Assembly: GCA_027605045.1 (NCBI GenBank)
Contig: JAQFWX010000146.1
Location: 20,313 to 84,312 of the forward strand
Direction of reading: 5' to 3'
Source of the DNA: Phallus indusiatus
Taxonomy: Eukaryota > Basidiomycota > Agaricomycetes > Phallales > Phallaceae
Length of the DNA stretch: 64,000 nucleotides
This document shows positions 24,604 through 37,069 of the stretch, piece after piece. How positions within the stretch are numbered: the stretch's first letter is position 1; every line of letters begins with the position of its first letter. The notes below the pieces were generated by a model that worked only from the letters and a program-made list of their open reading frames with translations, searched no databases and was not told the origin of the DNA. Both the position numbers and the translations under genes were made by a program.

Positions 24604-25075
24604 CCCTTGAAGATCCCACATACGCTTCCATATACAGCGCAATCCAAATCTTGAGCCTATAACAATCCCCCCCAGCTCACAGGACTAGGCAGGGTTCTTT
24701 AATTGTCGCTATGATGAATAAATGTATGACTATGTATTTTTGTATCAGGATAGTGACCCAAATTGAATAAGAAAGACGTTTCGCTGGTATTGACAACTAC
24801 ACCTGAGAGTTCAGGTGTTATAAATGAGTACAATGCACTAACATGATTTCCGAAAGGAGAAAGGAAAATAAGCTAATCCAAGATTGATCCAAGAATAAAT
24901 GAACCAACGAGAGACCTTCAAGAGCTTTCAAGTTCAGCTGTCAACAATTTTCTAGCTATACAACTCATATTTTGCGGAGATCTACTAGAGCTGAGAGGCT
25001 GAATGTAATAATGTGACCAATGAGTGACACAAGTATTTTCTTCATTGCGCCCGCATTCACCAAGTCTCGTCCAAA
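24604..25075. other. intergenic, nothing recognised
   Basis: A+T-rich 3' flank of the gag-derived gene and promoter of NAF1. No gene, repeat or LTR seen. Confidence 0.5.
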
Positions 25076-27009
25076 ATGGACTCTTCAAATTTATTTAAAA
25101 TACCAAGTCTTATTTCTCAAGACATAGCCCTGATTATGGGTTATGTTGACCCACCTACGCCTCTAAATCATCCAGAACCAGGTATGAGCTTATTCTTTGG
25201 AAAAACCCTGTCAAACCCAATTCTAGAACCTGAAACTTGCAATCAAAAGACAACCACGATCAAAAAGGAAGAGGAAGATGATATTAGCAGTAGTAGACAT
25301 GAAAGCGAAGACGAGGAGGTTGAGAAAGTGCTCTTAGCGGACGTGACCGAAAAAGACGAAGAGAACATGAATGCAGTTGTCCGGACAGAAACGTAAGTGC
25401 GATTTACTTATGGTTACTCATGTTTATTTGCTAAATTTGCTTCAGTGATCTGCCAAGACTGAACGCTTCTGATTCTGATAGCTCAGACTCCGATTCTGAT
25501 TCTGACAGCGACGAGGATGAAAAAAAGAGCAAGGGTACTACAGATCAAGTCATAAAACCAGTCGAGCAAGACCTCGATGAAGATGGACCGCCAGTCCCCG
25601 ACGACTATATCCCAACAGCTCATGAAATTCCTTTAACTTCGATTCCTATACCAGTACTACCTGATCCGGCTACATTACCCAACGAGCCTTTGGAGCTCGT
25701 CGGCGAAATCGGTACCATATTGAGCGATACTATAATTATCCGCGGTGGTGGCAATGGCAGTGGTGGACCATCGGTTGGATACCAAACTGCAGCGGAACGG
25801 AGACAGGCTGTCTTAGACGAGGGAAGCTTACTCCTTTTCGACGATCGGACGCCTCTGGGTTATGTCTGGGAAACTTTTGGGCCCACGAGTCTTCCACATT
25901 ATATAGTTCGCGTGCCACGGCGCATCAAGGCAGTACCAACAGAGCCAGACGATGTCGAACCAGGCGAAGATACATCAAATGAAGTTAATGTAAATGCTTT
26001 ACTTGACAAAGTCACACTATCGCGGCCCGTGTATTCTCTACGTTCAACAAGCAAACTCGTCTTCACAGAGGCTCTTACGAAACTTAAAGGTTCCGACGCG
26101 AGCAATTTACATGACGAGGAGCTTTCGGAGCATGAGCAGGAGTTTAGTGATGATGAAGCTGAAGCAGCTTTCAAACGTTCCAGGTAAACCCGGTTTTCTT
26201 TCTTCTGACAAGAAGGATGTTTTTGATCGCTTGTTACACCCAGACGGAAAGGCTCGAGAGCCCCCTCGGTTTCCCGTTCCCAACGTCAGTATCAACAACA
26301 CCGGCACCACGAGCCTTTCGCGCATGCAGAACATAATTACATCGACGATGCTGGATCACTATATGGCGACTCACCTTACGACATGGACGACCCTTCGAAT
26401 TCATCATTCTACATGAATGGGTCTGCCCAAACAAATACAAATCGACAATATTACTCGGCCCCAGCCGCAGTTACAATGTCATCCACATCTTCACCTCTAT
26501 ATCAGAACCCCGAGGTCCAACGAGCACTGCTGAACGCTCGACTGTCTCGTCGAAGGAATAGTTCTACCGCTGGTACTTTTCACACTGATAGCCGCACCCA
26601 AGGACAGGCAACATCGCAACATTCATCCTTCTCCTCCCGATCATTCTCGTATGAAGAATACGATCCTCGAATGCCTCGTCCTCCATCGCCAACCAGTCTC
26701 GCGATTGCCCAAGCAACAGGTCAATGGTCCAACGGCATGCCTTTTGTTCAGGAGTCAGCGAATCTGAATATGAGTGCAACTTCAGTGACCATGGCAGCTT
26801 CATACGCATCGACTGCACCTGCATCGGGAGGATTTCACTCTGCTTATCACCACGCACATCCTAATGCTGCTGATCCCACTGCTGCTTATACTTATGCGAA
26901 CGTGGGTCCTCAGATGAGTTCGCACTCGCAATTACAAACGCCGTCTTTACCTTCCAACACCGGCACTTCTGACTCATTTGAGAGCCATGATGCACAAATG
27001 AAAGATTGA
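25076..27009 (+). CDS. NAF1: H/ACA ribonucleoprotein assembly factor Naf1
   Basis: Three exons, 25076-25392, 25446-26183 and 26244-27009, give 606 aa. Naf1 is a nuclear chaperone that holds the Gar1 site on Cbf5 while H/ACA snoRNPs assemble. The N-terminal third is acidic with a serine/aspartate run (SDSDSDSDSDEDE). The Gar1/Naf1 β-barrel core spans about residues 190-290 with its usual landmarks: GEIGTILSDTIIIRG, GSLLLFDDRTPLGYV and WETFGPTSLPHYIVR. A basic stretch then gives way to a C-terminal S/P/A/H-rich low-complexity tail (about residues 350-606), as in other fungal Naf1 proteins. Confidence 0.9.
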
Positions 27010-27254
27010 ACTTGCTTCTCCTTTCTTTTACTCAAAAAGTATTTTACTTGACTATTATATTAAGCAGCACATTGTAGTACATTAAAAGTATGTATATCGA
27101 ATTGACTTAATCAACCAGCAATCCCCAGTGGTACGATGAGTGAATATACAACAACAACAACGACAACAACTCATACAAGTCCGACATCCGTTTATCGAAA
27201 GCACATGTATGAAGGAAAACTAGAAACAAGTCTAAATGTCTAAAGGGAAAAAAA

Positions 27255-30122
27255 TCACGCTTCAGATTGCTTCTTTTCGTCAATTTGATTCTTCGAGTCT
27301 TCATCAGAGGCATCAACATCAGCGTCAGCGTTAGCATCAATATCGTTAGTTTGTCCATCGTCTTCGGGTTGGACATTTCCTTTTTCCAGGTCGTGATCAA
27401 TTGTTTTGACCCCTCCGTTTGTTGTCGTCTGTGGCGTTGTGCCATCTGGTGCTCCAGCTTTTTCTGAGCGAACGATGGTTCGTTTGAGGGTGTATTTAGC
27501 TACGAAAAGACCTGAACGAGAGGAAACACAAAATTAGTTTAGAGGGTGCGGAGAAAGTTGATTAGAGCTACGTACTCATAACAAATCCGACAAACAAGAC
27601 TGGCGTGTCCACGATCCAGATTGTACTAATGCTCTTGGCATATGCGTGTAAAACCTGCTGACGTACTGCTTCAGGCTAAAGAAAAACACCGATGAATTGA
27701 ATGATCTTATAAAGCAGAACCACGACACAGGAAATAGTACCTGAATGTTTTTCAAAATGGGTACATTCTGCGCTAAAGCACCCGGAGATGTGTCAGTGTG
27801 GTAGCCGGGTATTGAAGAGAGTCTCCTCCGCAATTCCTGTATCCGGAAAAAAAATTGAGTTCAGTTAGATTGATTGACAGATTTGAGTGATTTGAAGTAA
27901 CGTACACTGCTCCAAATAGCTTGTCCGATCGATATGCCAATAGTACCGCCCAAAGTTCTAATCAGCACGAAAGCTGAAGTACTAGTTGCCATATCTCTCA
28001 AGGGCATGGCAGCTTGTAATGCGATTAAAGGCGTTTGGAAGAGGCCTCCAGTTCCGAGGGCGGCGATGAGTGGATAGATGGCTTGAAGGGCGCTATAGAT
28101 TCAAAAAGATCGTGAAACTCTATTAGAGATACCGTGGAGCCAAATGACTTACGATGAGGTCTTATCGGATAGTTGAATCATCAAGCCATATCCGAGTGTC
28201 ATTGTACTCCAAGAGAACCACATGATACCTCTGTAGTCTCCTATTTTCGAGAGAAGGATTCCTTGAAACGCCGATACGCCTGCTGATCCGAGTGAGAAGG
28301 GGAGCATTCTAATATGATGAATTATTGTCAACAACAGCAAATCAGCTTGGAGACAGTTGGGAAAGCATACTTTATACCAGAGGTGGTTGCTGACGCGCCC
28401 AACGCTTGGAAGTAGAGAGGAAGGTAGTATGTTCCTGCAAAGAAAGCCAGCGCATGGAAAAACACGGTTATCAAAACGATACCGGTCGTCCTTGTTTTGA
28501 ACAGACGAGGTGGAATAATGGGGGACCGTTTTGTGTATAGTTCATTTATAGATGCAGCCAGCAACAAGACAACACCGACAATGAGGAGGACATATGTTGA
28601 GGGTAAACCCCCTAGAGCGAATATGAATAAAATGAAGAAATGGAAAAGATGAATGGATGAAGACGCACATCCGTTTTCACTGTTATTGAAGCCAATGAGC
28701 AAGCATACTACGCCACCGATGAGGGAGAAAAGTCCGATGAAATCGAACTCGTCCACATGTTCTCGAAGAGTCTTGCCTTCATGAGGATTTAGATTCAAGA
28801 ATATGAACAAGATGACGCCAGCTACTCCTCCAGTTGGCCTAGCGTAGAGCGTCAATATTAGTAATCAGGAGACACCGCAAGGCGAACAGACGCTCACAAG
28901 TTGATCCAGAAACACCTAAACGAGCATTCCTATTCAGTACAAAACTGGTGGCAACAATTGAATTGAAAATGACGTACCATCGCCAAGTTACATGTTGAGT
29001 CAGTGCCTATATGCAGTTGATGACTTACAGATGAGGATGAATGGCACAAAACACTTACTCCGCCCAATAAAGGACCAATGACGCTGGAGGAAGTTGATGA
29101 GAAAAAGCTCAAATATAACCAGAAAAAAATTTGAAAATCTCACGAAGCGATTCCCCAAGTTGCTCCAATGAAACCACCGTATTTTCCTCGTCTGGAAAAA
29201 AGACCTTGAGCTCTGATGTGATACAATGTGCGAAGCGGCGGTTGCTTACTGTTCCAATGACACAATATCACTGATCGTGATCTGAACCATCTGGATTATA
29301 CCTAGTCAAAACCCAAGAGCCGTCAGCTTTCTTTCTTCTTTTGGGATGGCGTGAAAAATCGTGCCACGAACCTCCACCACCTATTCCCTGGACGGCTCTA
29401 CATACGATCAGCCAGGTCATATTTTGTGCTGCGCCACACAACGCTGAACCGATCTATTATTAAACTCGAGCATGGGTAAACCGAAGCATGTTATTCTCAT
29501 CAAGACTTTACGTACGAGAAAGACGACAATGCAGCTGTATAATATAGGCTTCCGACCCATGAGATCCGATAATTTGCCATATAGTGGGGATAGGGCAGCG
29601 GCGGAAAGGAGATATGCGCTGAGAAAATGAGAATTTAGATGGATTTGGAATGAGAGGCAAAGGCACTTTTCATTTACCTTCCTACCCATGAGTAGTTGTT
29701 TCCACCCCCTAATTCAGCCACGATGGTTGGTAAGGCAGTGGCAACACTATAACGAACATGAGCTGATAATGAATAGTATTCCTAGTGAAAGGACGTACAT
29801 GGTCTGATCTAACGCAGACTAAAAGCGAGAAAGTTTAATGAAGGGAAATTTCAAGCAGTAACTAGAGATCTCACCAGAAAGGTCGTCATCATAAGCCCAG
29901 AAAACACTAGGTACATGTTATTATGCGGGATATTGTGCTGCTCTGAAACAAATACCGTATCAGAACGATTCTCACCCTGAACTAGAAGACAAAGGACATA
30001 CCGTTTGCTTTCCATGCCCCACGCTCCTTTTTGACAGAGGGAGATTGAGACATGATTTGGGCCGTAGCCTGGACCTCAGAAGCAGGCTGCACGTCGTGAA
30101 CGGTAGAGTCGAGTTCTGGCAT
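27255..30122 (-). CDS. MFS transporter, DHA2 (14-helix drug:H+ antiporter) type
   Basis: Polytopic plasma- or vacuolar-membrane exporter split by about a dozen short introns. The N-terminal cytosolic segment starts [16 protein letters not shown]. The first helix carries the DHA motif in SALDQTMVATALPT. The MFS loop 2-3 signature is [13 protein letters not shown], helix 4 includes [10 protein letters not shown], and helix 5 has the antiporter motif VIGPLLGG. Later segments [13 protein letters not shown] and [10 protein letters not shown] are typical of DHA2 members. After the last helix a charged, acidic tail ends in DEKKQSEA. The start at 30122 is the first ATG giving the usual family leader; a longer frame to 30227 exists. 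Substrate unknown. Export of a terpenoid is possible from context, but the synthases are 13 kb away. Confidence 0.85.
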
Positions 30123-32978
30123 GATGGTCGTTTGAGAAGAAACCAAGCCGGTGAAAAAAAAGATTTGAGCGTGCCCAAGTTCCTTTTTCAACCACTCATG
30201 CACGGGAAACGCGGATCCTGAAATCAAGACGGCACTGGCTCACATTGCTGAGATGATGAGTAATGTGAGTAATGGGGTAAATTTAGGCTCTCCGTTTTAC
30301 TCAGCCGTAATCTTTTCGCCATTTGCCATTTGCGAAAAACGCACCTCTTCCAGAGGGTAAATCGTCTGCCGAAACCATTCGGCCGTGCCGACCAAAGCCG
30401 GTGCCAGGGCAAGAGCCCCCTTTCCGTGCAATTCAATCCGATACTTGCCAAATCTGGCAATATACATTTCCGGCAAACACGGATTTGGATTATGTAATAC
30501 GCCGGCAATCTAATATTGTCATGTCTTGGTCGCAATCATTGGCTGGCAAATGAGTCAATACTTGTGCTATGGAAACACTACAATCCACTCCTACCTTTAC
30601 TTTTTCACTTCTCTAGACTTGTAAAACAAATTTCGTTTGATGCGTGATCGGAGAAAATAATAACCAACAATCACTTAAAAATAGCGGCTCTGAGCAGTCT
30701 AGATTACAACCCTGAAGCCAAATCACCGAATAGGAGCCGGAGGTATTTGCGTGCGTACTTATACGTGCTCTTCATCTCAGATGGCTGAGCTGAGATGTGA
30801 TTTCATACCGTGAATCTACCTCTTCCGGATTGTCGGAGTTGGCTGCATGAGTATGAGTATAAATGGCGTCTTACGACAGTCTCTCTCCAGTTTGAAAATC
30901 GCGTCGCAGTCATTGGGCAAAGTTGACTAGCTGAGAGCTCTTCGCCGTGAACCAAAGATGGATATCGGCTTGAAAGGGTCCAGCAGTCGGAAGCCTTCGA
31001 TAAAGGTTAAAACGTGTGATTCATAATTGTAAGACTCACGTATTGCCAGTGCCTTTCGGTACTGAAAAATGAGGACTTCCAGAACATTTTGTCATCGTAG
31101 CCATCCTTTGGTACAGCCTTATTCCATTTCAGCTCAAGACACTCGGACCGGGAGTCTTCGTTTAAAACGTGTTCCGGACTCGTCGAAGAAGTGGTTGTAT
31201 AATCCGTCCAACCATTGTTTCCAGATCGATATAAATTCGAACATCCAACAGGTCAGGAAATGGATCTCGATCGTGTTCCTAATTCCGACTCATGCGCAAC
31301 CTTATATTCAATTGAATTTATTAAGTCATGACCTCGCTGAAGCGGGTTCGACGACACATGATTCCTATTTAAACGATCTAGCTCAGGAGTCCACGCCGCG
31401 ACTTTCGTTTGGCAAAGATTAAGAGTGAGGCTGGCCGCTGCAGAGGAAAGTCGTTTTCCATTTAAAATCAATGAAGCAGCAAAGAGCAAAGAGAGAAGAA
31501 GAGAGGAATAAATGAGGACATAGCTGCGCAGGATAAATATTGAAAAACCTGCCAATACGACTGCCCTGTCGCTAATTTGTCGGCCCGCGACGCGCCCAGT
31601 ATGTGAGCGAAAACGAAGAAGGGGCAACCACAAAATGTGTAAGTCCACATGCAAATAAACTGCCAAGCAAAAAATGAAACAGCTGCCTGGAACCTGAACC
31701 TAATGTCAGCGGATAAAAGTAACCAGTAAGAAAATTCATTTACTATTGCTTCGGTGTGATATCATTGATGTGCCTCGTTTGAGCGCCATTTTCTGCTCGT
31801 CAGAAGTCGCTCCTAATTGGACTGAGGTAAAGCCTACAAAAAATGCGTGCGCAGCAATCCATCGGATATAGTAAATGAAGCTTCGATAATTTTCTTTCCT
31901 ATTGGAAGGATAGTGTTCCACGACGAAGAGCGTCAAAAATCACGGAAACCGATTCTTCAGAAGACGAGTCAATTTTGAAGAGTGCTTAGTACTCCATCTG
32001 GGAAAAGTTATGAGTCATAAATGGTGTTATTTTTGGAAAAATCAAACGGCTCCGTATAACCTTTCCAAGTGTAATCCTTTAGAGTCCTGTTCGTGATTTA
32101 CTAACTTGGATTCTTGGGAAGTGTGCGTGCAATGCCAACAAGCCTGTATTCGGATAAATGCTTACGTAATCCACGTGACTTGTGATGTGTCTGAAGATCT
32201 GACTAATGTTTGACAGCTCTCAGAGCCGCAATTTCCATGTGAGCTTGATCAGATCATAGATGGTGTATGGAGACTTGAAATAGTATCTAAAGTGAACGGT
32301 GGCACACAAAAACTAATATTCCAAATATCGTTTTTCCCTCCAAGCTTACCGGATTTCTCATATAAGAGAGGAGGACGGGAGCCGGAGCTTAGCTGCCGCC
32401 GTAAAAATTATGTTGGTTGGAATAGGTTAGAATGCGTGGAACTTAGCGGTTGATATCAATCGCTCCTGAACACCCATCACAGTCCATCATGTGGTCATAT
32501 GCCGAGGCGCGTTAATGCCGTTGCAAATATCTCTCGGTGACATGCAGTGCATTTTATTTTTGTTTCGAAGACGAATGTCTCAATGGTTGGCGTTCAATGG
32601 AGGTGGTGCTGCCATAGAAGGAGAAAACGGAATGGTACTCATTGCATTGTAGGGGTAAAGAGGAACGTTCTATTCTTGATAAATTGACTAAGGCGGCATA
32701 GGCGTGGCACCGATGATTTCCACACACACACAAGTGACCCGTCTCATGTAGGTACATAAAAAGACGCCTCCTTCATCTACGCTAGCGGCTCGGAGTCCTT
32801 CTGGGGGAATTCATATTGCGAAAACCTGTCAGGTCTCAAATCTCGGAACACGTCGGGGGGTAGGGTTAACCTCCAGTTGCGTTCGTTGGAATACCTACAT
32901 AAAGTCTCAGTTCCCAAGAGAAGGGCAGTCAACCCGAATATCAACCCTCTTATCGATCTACTATAATCGCCTGTCAGC
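30123..32978. other. 2.9-kb intergenic region
   Basis: Divergent upstream region between the MFS gene (-) and the SDR gene (+). Frames of up to 137 codons occur but overlap on opposite strands and carry no motif I recognise. An inverted repeat CATCTCAG...CTGAGATG lies at about 30774-30796. No gene is called. Confidence 0.5.
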
Positions 32979-34240
32979 ATGCCATCTTCTGAGCTCGATA
33001 GTCCTTCCACATCTGCTTATTCGGCCATTGTGACTGGTGCTGCTCAAGGGATCGGTCGGTCTGTCGCGATTCGTTTGGCTCGTACGGGATACAACGTCGC
33101 GGTTACCGACTTACCCTCAAAAGTTGAATTACTTGATTCGCTTGTCGCTGAGATAACAGCACTGGGTCGGACGGGGCTCGCACTGCCGGGTGACGTTAGG
33201 AACGAAGCTGATGTGGAAGACGCAGTAACGCGAACAGTGAAAGAACTAGGTCCATTGTACATCGTGCGTTGTCTTCCTTGTTACAACCTTTTGAAATTGG
33301 ACCTTCCGTTGTAGATGGTTGCCAATGCAGGCATAGGACTTCCGGTAGCTACTATCATGGACAGTAAGTGCCCGTTAATGACCGTCCAGAAATTAATCCA
33401 GAATATTGGTATCGATTCTCATTCTACTTAAGCGACTATGGAGGAGTGGGACCGATATTTATCTGTAAACTTGACCGGTGTCTTTCTCTGTTACAGAGCC
33501 GCTGCTCGCATTATGGTTGCACAGGGTCTTGGAGGGAAAATCATAGGTGCGCGTTTTCACGTTCACGAGAGCGTTTCAAGCGAAGTTGAAAACAGGATAT
33601 ATCAGGGGCATGTTCAACGGCAGGAAAACGAGGTGAAAACTAGCATCTTCTAGAAGGTTCCAAACTGAGACCATGTTACAACAGGTTCGGCTATGATGGG
33701 TGCCTATTGTGCGAGCAAGTTTGGTGTAAGAGCGTTAACACAATCATTGGGTAGGTTATGTTAAGCAGCTAATTTGATATCGGGTCTTGATCCTCTCTCT
33801 ACATTTAGCGGCCGAAGTTGGAAAATACAATATAAACGTCAACGCATACGCACCGGGCGTTATTGATACCCCTCTTTGTAAGTTTCCGGCGATATCTATC
33901 TACCTTCATTCATATAGGTTCCAGTGCACGAGTCGGACGCTGATGCCGCTGTTCGCATGAACCAGTCCAACGGCGCTTGGATAGATATGGTAACTCTCTT
34001 GACAAGCAGCTTTTCAGGATTTTTCACGAGTTTTTTTGGTTTAGCTTAACAAACGTACTGCGCTGGGAAGGATGGGAACACCGGAAGATGTCGCAAATTT
34101 GGTATCGTATCTCATATCAGAAGAAGCGAATTTCATGACAGGTGATGTAGATAAAGTGTTGATGAGTTTACTAAAACTAAACAATATTTCCCTGTTCAGG
34201 TCAAACGATTAGTCTTAATGGTGGTTCTCACATGGACTAG
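32979..34240 (+). CDS. short-chain dehydrogenase/reductase, catalytic-serine segment missing
   Basis: Classical SDR related to acetoin/diacetyl reductases and 3-oxoacyl reductases, split by seven introns. Visible motifs: cofactor loop TGAAQGIG near the N-terminus; LPGDV; the structural NAG in VANAGIG; the active-site Y and K in AYCASKFGVRALTQS; the PG motif in NAYAPGVIDTP; and the C-terminal family ending GQTISLNGGSHMD. The catalytic-serine motif normally about 13 residues before the Y (the GASS.AG..G region) is absent. The only splice that keeps frame (donor at 33547, acceptor ending at 33684) joins KII directly to GSAMMGAY. That intron is 138 nt, about twice the local norm, and contains a decayed match to the missing segment. 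The enzyme may be inactive, or splicing may be more complex. Confidence 0.8.
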
Positions 34241-34623
34241 ACAAATGATAATGCACTCGGATATAACGATCTTACTGTATATTCATTCATCATCATTGTT
34301 AATATTTCACTATTATATAGGGCGTATCTATAACTGGAGAAGCCTGTGGAAAAGATTAAAGAATCGGAGTTTGGAACTATAATTGAATTCCTCGGTCATT
34401 CTCAGCCGTTCGGCTTCAAAAAAGCCTTGACAAACAAGTGAAGGCATCGAAATCTTTGCCAGATGTGTGTTCAAAAGTCACGACATGCCTATAGCGAGCT
34501 CCAATTCGGACATCATCCTCCGTATTGATTTGACTTTTTCTCTTGCTCCACCAGGATGAAAGTAACTGAGCTGACTTTTCGCAACATTTCGGATGTGTCT
34601 ACGTTTTGTATAAAACGAGCGCG
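34241..34623. other. short intergenic region
   Basis: Separates the SDR from the downstream FAD oxidoreductase on the same strand. Nothing recognised beyond a possible promoter. Confidence 0.4.
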
Positions 34624-36685
34624 ATGCCCATTCGGAGACATCTGATCAAGAAACTCACCGCTCTAGACGAACTCGCCAAACTCGGTACGAAGTCAAATCG
34701 GAGAACTGAACAGCTTAGGGGCACTGTGATCATCTGCGGCGGAAGGTGATTTCATTTTCAACGTCTTATTAAAAATTTGTTTATAAAAGTTACTGATGTA
34801 CATTTTTAGTATAGCTGGTTTATTGGTCGCTAAAGTGTGCTCAGACCACTTTGAGAACGTAGTCACCGTGGAATCGGAAGAATGGGTGACCACTCCCGAT
34901 GCATATACAGGATCACATCGTAAAGAACTAGCGAATAAAAAGAGATCCCACGTAGCGCAATACAACGCTGCTCATATGTTCCAAACCTTCTTGGTTAAAA
35001 CGCTTGCCAAGTGGTTCCCAGATTTCAAAAAAGAATGCGAAAGGATGGGTGGACGGTAAGAATTCAGTCGGTGATTCAAGACCGTCCCTTTTTTTAAATC
35101 CTCGGATACTCTTATATAGAATAATACCCCAAATGTGGCCTATCGTTATTAGCGGCATACCGTTTGCAGATGACTTCCCACCCAAAGGTCGTACACATCC
35201 CACAACCGTAAGGATTACGAGGGCTGGATTTGAGATAATGCTTCGCCGGCTAGTCATGAACTCGTGCGAGAATGTACGGTATGTTGCCGGGACCGTATTG
35301 GGGCTGGAGCAAACCGATAACACCAACGTGATCACCGGGGTACGAGTCAAGACTGCTAGTAAGGAGATCACATTATCTGCAATTTTAGCTATTGGTACGG
35401 CCCTTTTCGAACTTATTCAAGACTCGGGGTCTGATAAAATTTCCTTAGATTGCACGGGTGCCAGCTCGGCCGGTTTACGGTGGCTGAGAGACTTAGCGAA
35501 CGCTGCAAAAAACGAAGAAGCCGTAAAACAGTTGGACAACCTCCGTCTGACCTATGATCCGAAGCAGTCATACCGTACTATTGATCTCGACATTCCTCCA
35601 GAATTGATCCCTCGTTTAATGGATGCAGGATTTCCATCAGGCTGGGATTCGACTGGTATGGTTTTGACTGTCTTTCCGGACCTGAAACTGGAGAATAAGT
35701 TTTTCTCAATAACGAGGAAGGATAATAACTACTGTAAGCTTCGAATTTTCGTCCATCTGGAATACATTCATGAGAAATGATGATAGTGGAGCTCCTGTGT
35801 GGTGGTTGGGCCGTGTCCGATGAGATTTCGAGCATTGAAGATATTCGTTCATACATCCACAATCTCAAAGTTTATAAACCTCTTCCGACCTGGTCTTCCG
35901 AATGGTAGAATTACTGGAGGAATATCAAGTTCCATTCACTATTGATTATAGCCGTTTAGGTATGTATTCGCTTTATACGAATCTGGAAACACAAATTCAC
36001 TTATTTGATATTCAGGGACCGCTGTGTATATACCTTACCATTTGTATCAGCATATGCCATCAAATTTTATTGCGATAGGCGATTCCGTTATGAGAGTCAA
36101 TCCCGCTCGAGGGTAAACTTCAGATCTTGTATATTTTCGCAAACTGACCATTTATTAGTGTCGGGTGTACTAAGGCATGCATCGAAGCATTGTCGCTGGG
36201 AAAGGTTTTGGATGAATGTTGTCGTCAGGAAGGGACCCAAATCGACCGGTTGCCTCGGCATTTCTCTGAGGAATTTCACAAAATACAAGCCTCACGGACC
36301 GGTTCCGAATGGTGCGCAACCCCTTTAGCGTTCCCACAGTAACTAAATTGAGTCTTCACAGGGATAAATATAAAATCGAGGACTACATTTTGGAGTCGAC
36401 CGTTCCTTCTAAAGGCGAGGATCCCAAAACCTTCGGGAGGTCCCAAGTTGCTTTCGGTCGACTGGTGATGCAAGCAGCTTTTAAGGCAAGCTTTTCGAAT
36501 TTGGCTCGCGTTTTTTCGACTTCATTAACAAGGATTTTGGTATCGAACAGGATAAATATATCTCGGACATCTTGGGATATATGCGATGCTTTCTGATACC
36601 AGCTACTGAAATTCTTACCCCCAGGGTATTATTAAAGCTTTTGAGACTCAAATTATTTCATAAATCTCCTTTATTAGAGTCATAG
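34624..36685 (+). pseudogene. FAD-dependent oxidoreductase (monooxygenase-like), one frameshift
   Basis: Nine exons can be placed: 34624-34745, 34810-35055, 35120-35394, 35449-35733, 35787-35959, 36016-36112, 36159-36311, 36362-36485 and 36533-36685. They sum to 1628 nt, one base short of 543 codons. The first ~90 nt lead into VIICGGSIAGLLVAKV (FAD Rossmann motif) and VTVESEEW. The middle has AILAIDCTGASSAGL, and the C-terminal FAD motif is IAIGDSVMRVNPARG followed by GCTKA. This is a FAD/NAD(P)-binding family common beside secondary-metabolite genes in mushrooms. A single-base loss near 35898-35901 shifts the frame after LPTW, giving a stop at 35908. The last intron (36486-36532) has a GC donor, AAG|GCAAGC. 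It is either a recent pseudogene or an assembly indel in an intact gene. Confidence 0.7.
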
Positions 36686-37069
36686 GCTCTATTGGTTTAT
36701 TTAAATTGTCTTTTTTTTTCTTCCTTCCTATGTCTATTATATAAATATGTAATTAAGTTTTTTTTGATAGCCTGAACACACCGGTGGTACAATGATAGCA
36801 CCTCCAGAGCTGGCAAGTTCCAACATACACAGACGGCAGTGCTTGGCACCGGGTGGCCATCTGTGGCCATCTGCATGACTCGAAGGCTGTGTTAGACGCC
36901 TTCACATGTCGCGTCACGGAGTCACGATTTGCCACCGATTTGGTCCCGGGATAAATGGCTCATCCTGCAATCTGTTGCTTTTTACTTTAGCTCTCTGTGG
37001 CAAAATTGCGCCTTTGAAAGTCGCTCCTAATTGTCGTACTCATTTTAGCAGCTTTTACGCCCATTTATT
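36686..37069. other. short intergenic region
   Basis: 3' flank of the FAD oxidoreductase and upstream region of the C2H2 factor. T-rich runs near 36710; no gene recognised. Confidence 0.4.

Noticed and set aside
27107..27445. 112-codon minus-strand frame at the end of the MFS gene
   Set aside because: It is a shifted reading of the real C-terminal tail, which ends at 27255 with DEKKQSEA.
31069..31666. Overlapping 117- and 137-codon frames on opposite strands
   Set aside because: Mutually exclusive, with no recognisable motif or conserved splice context.
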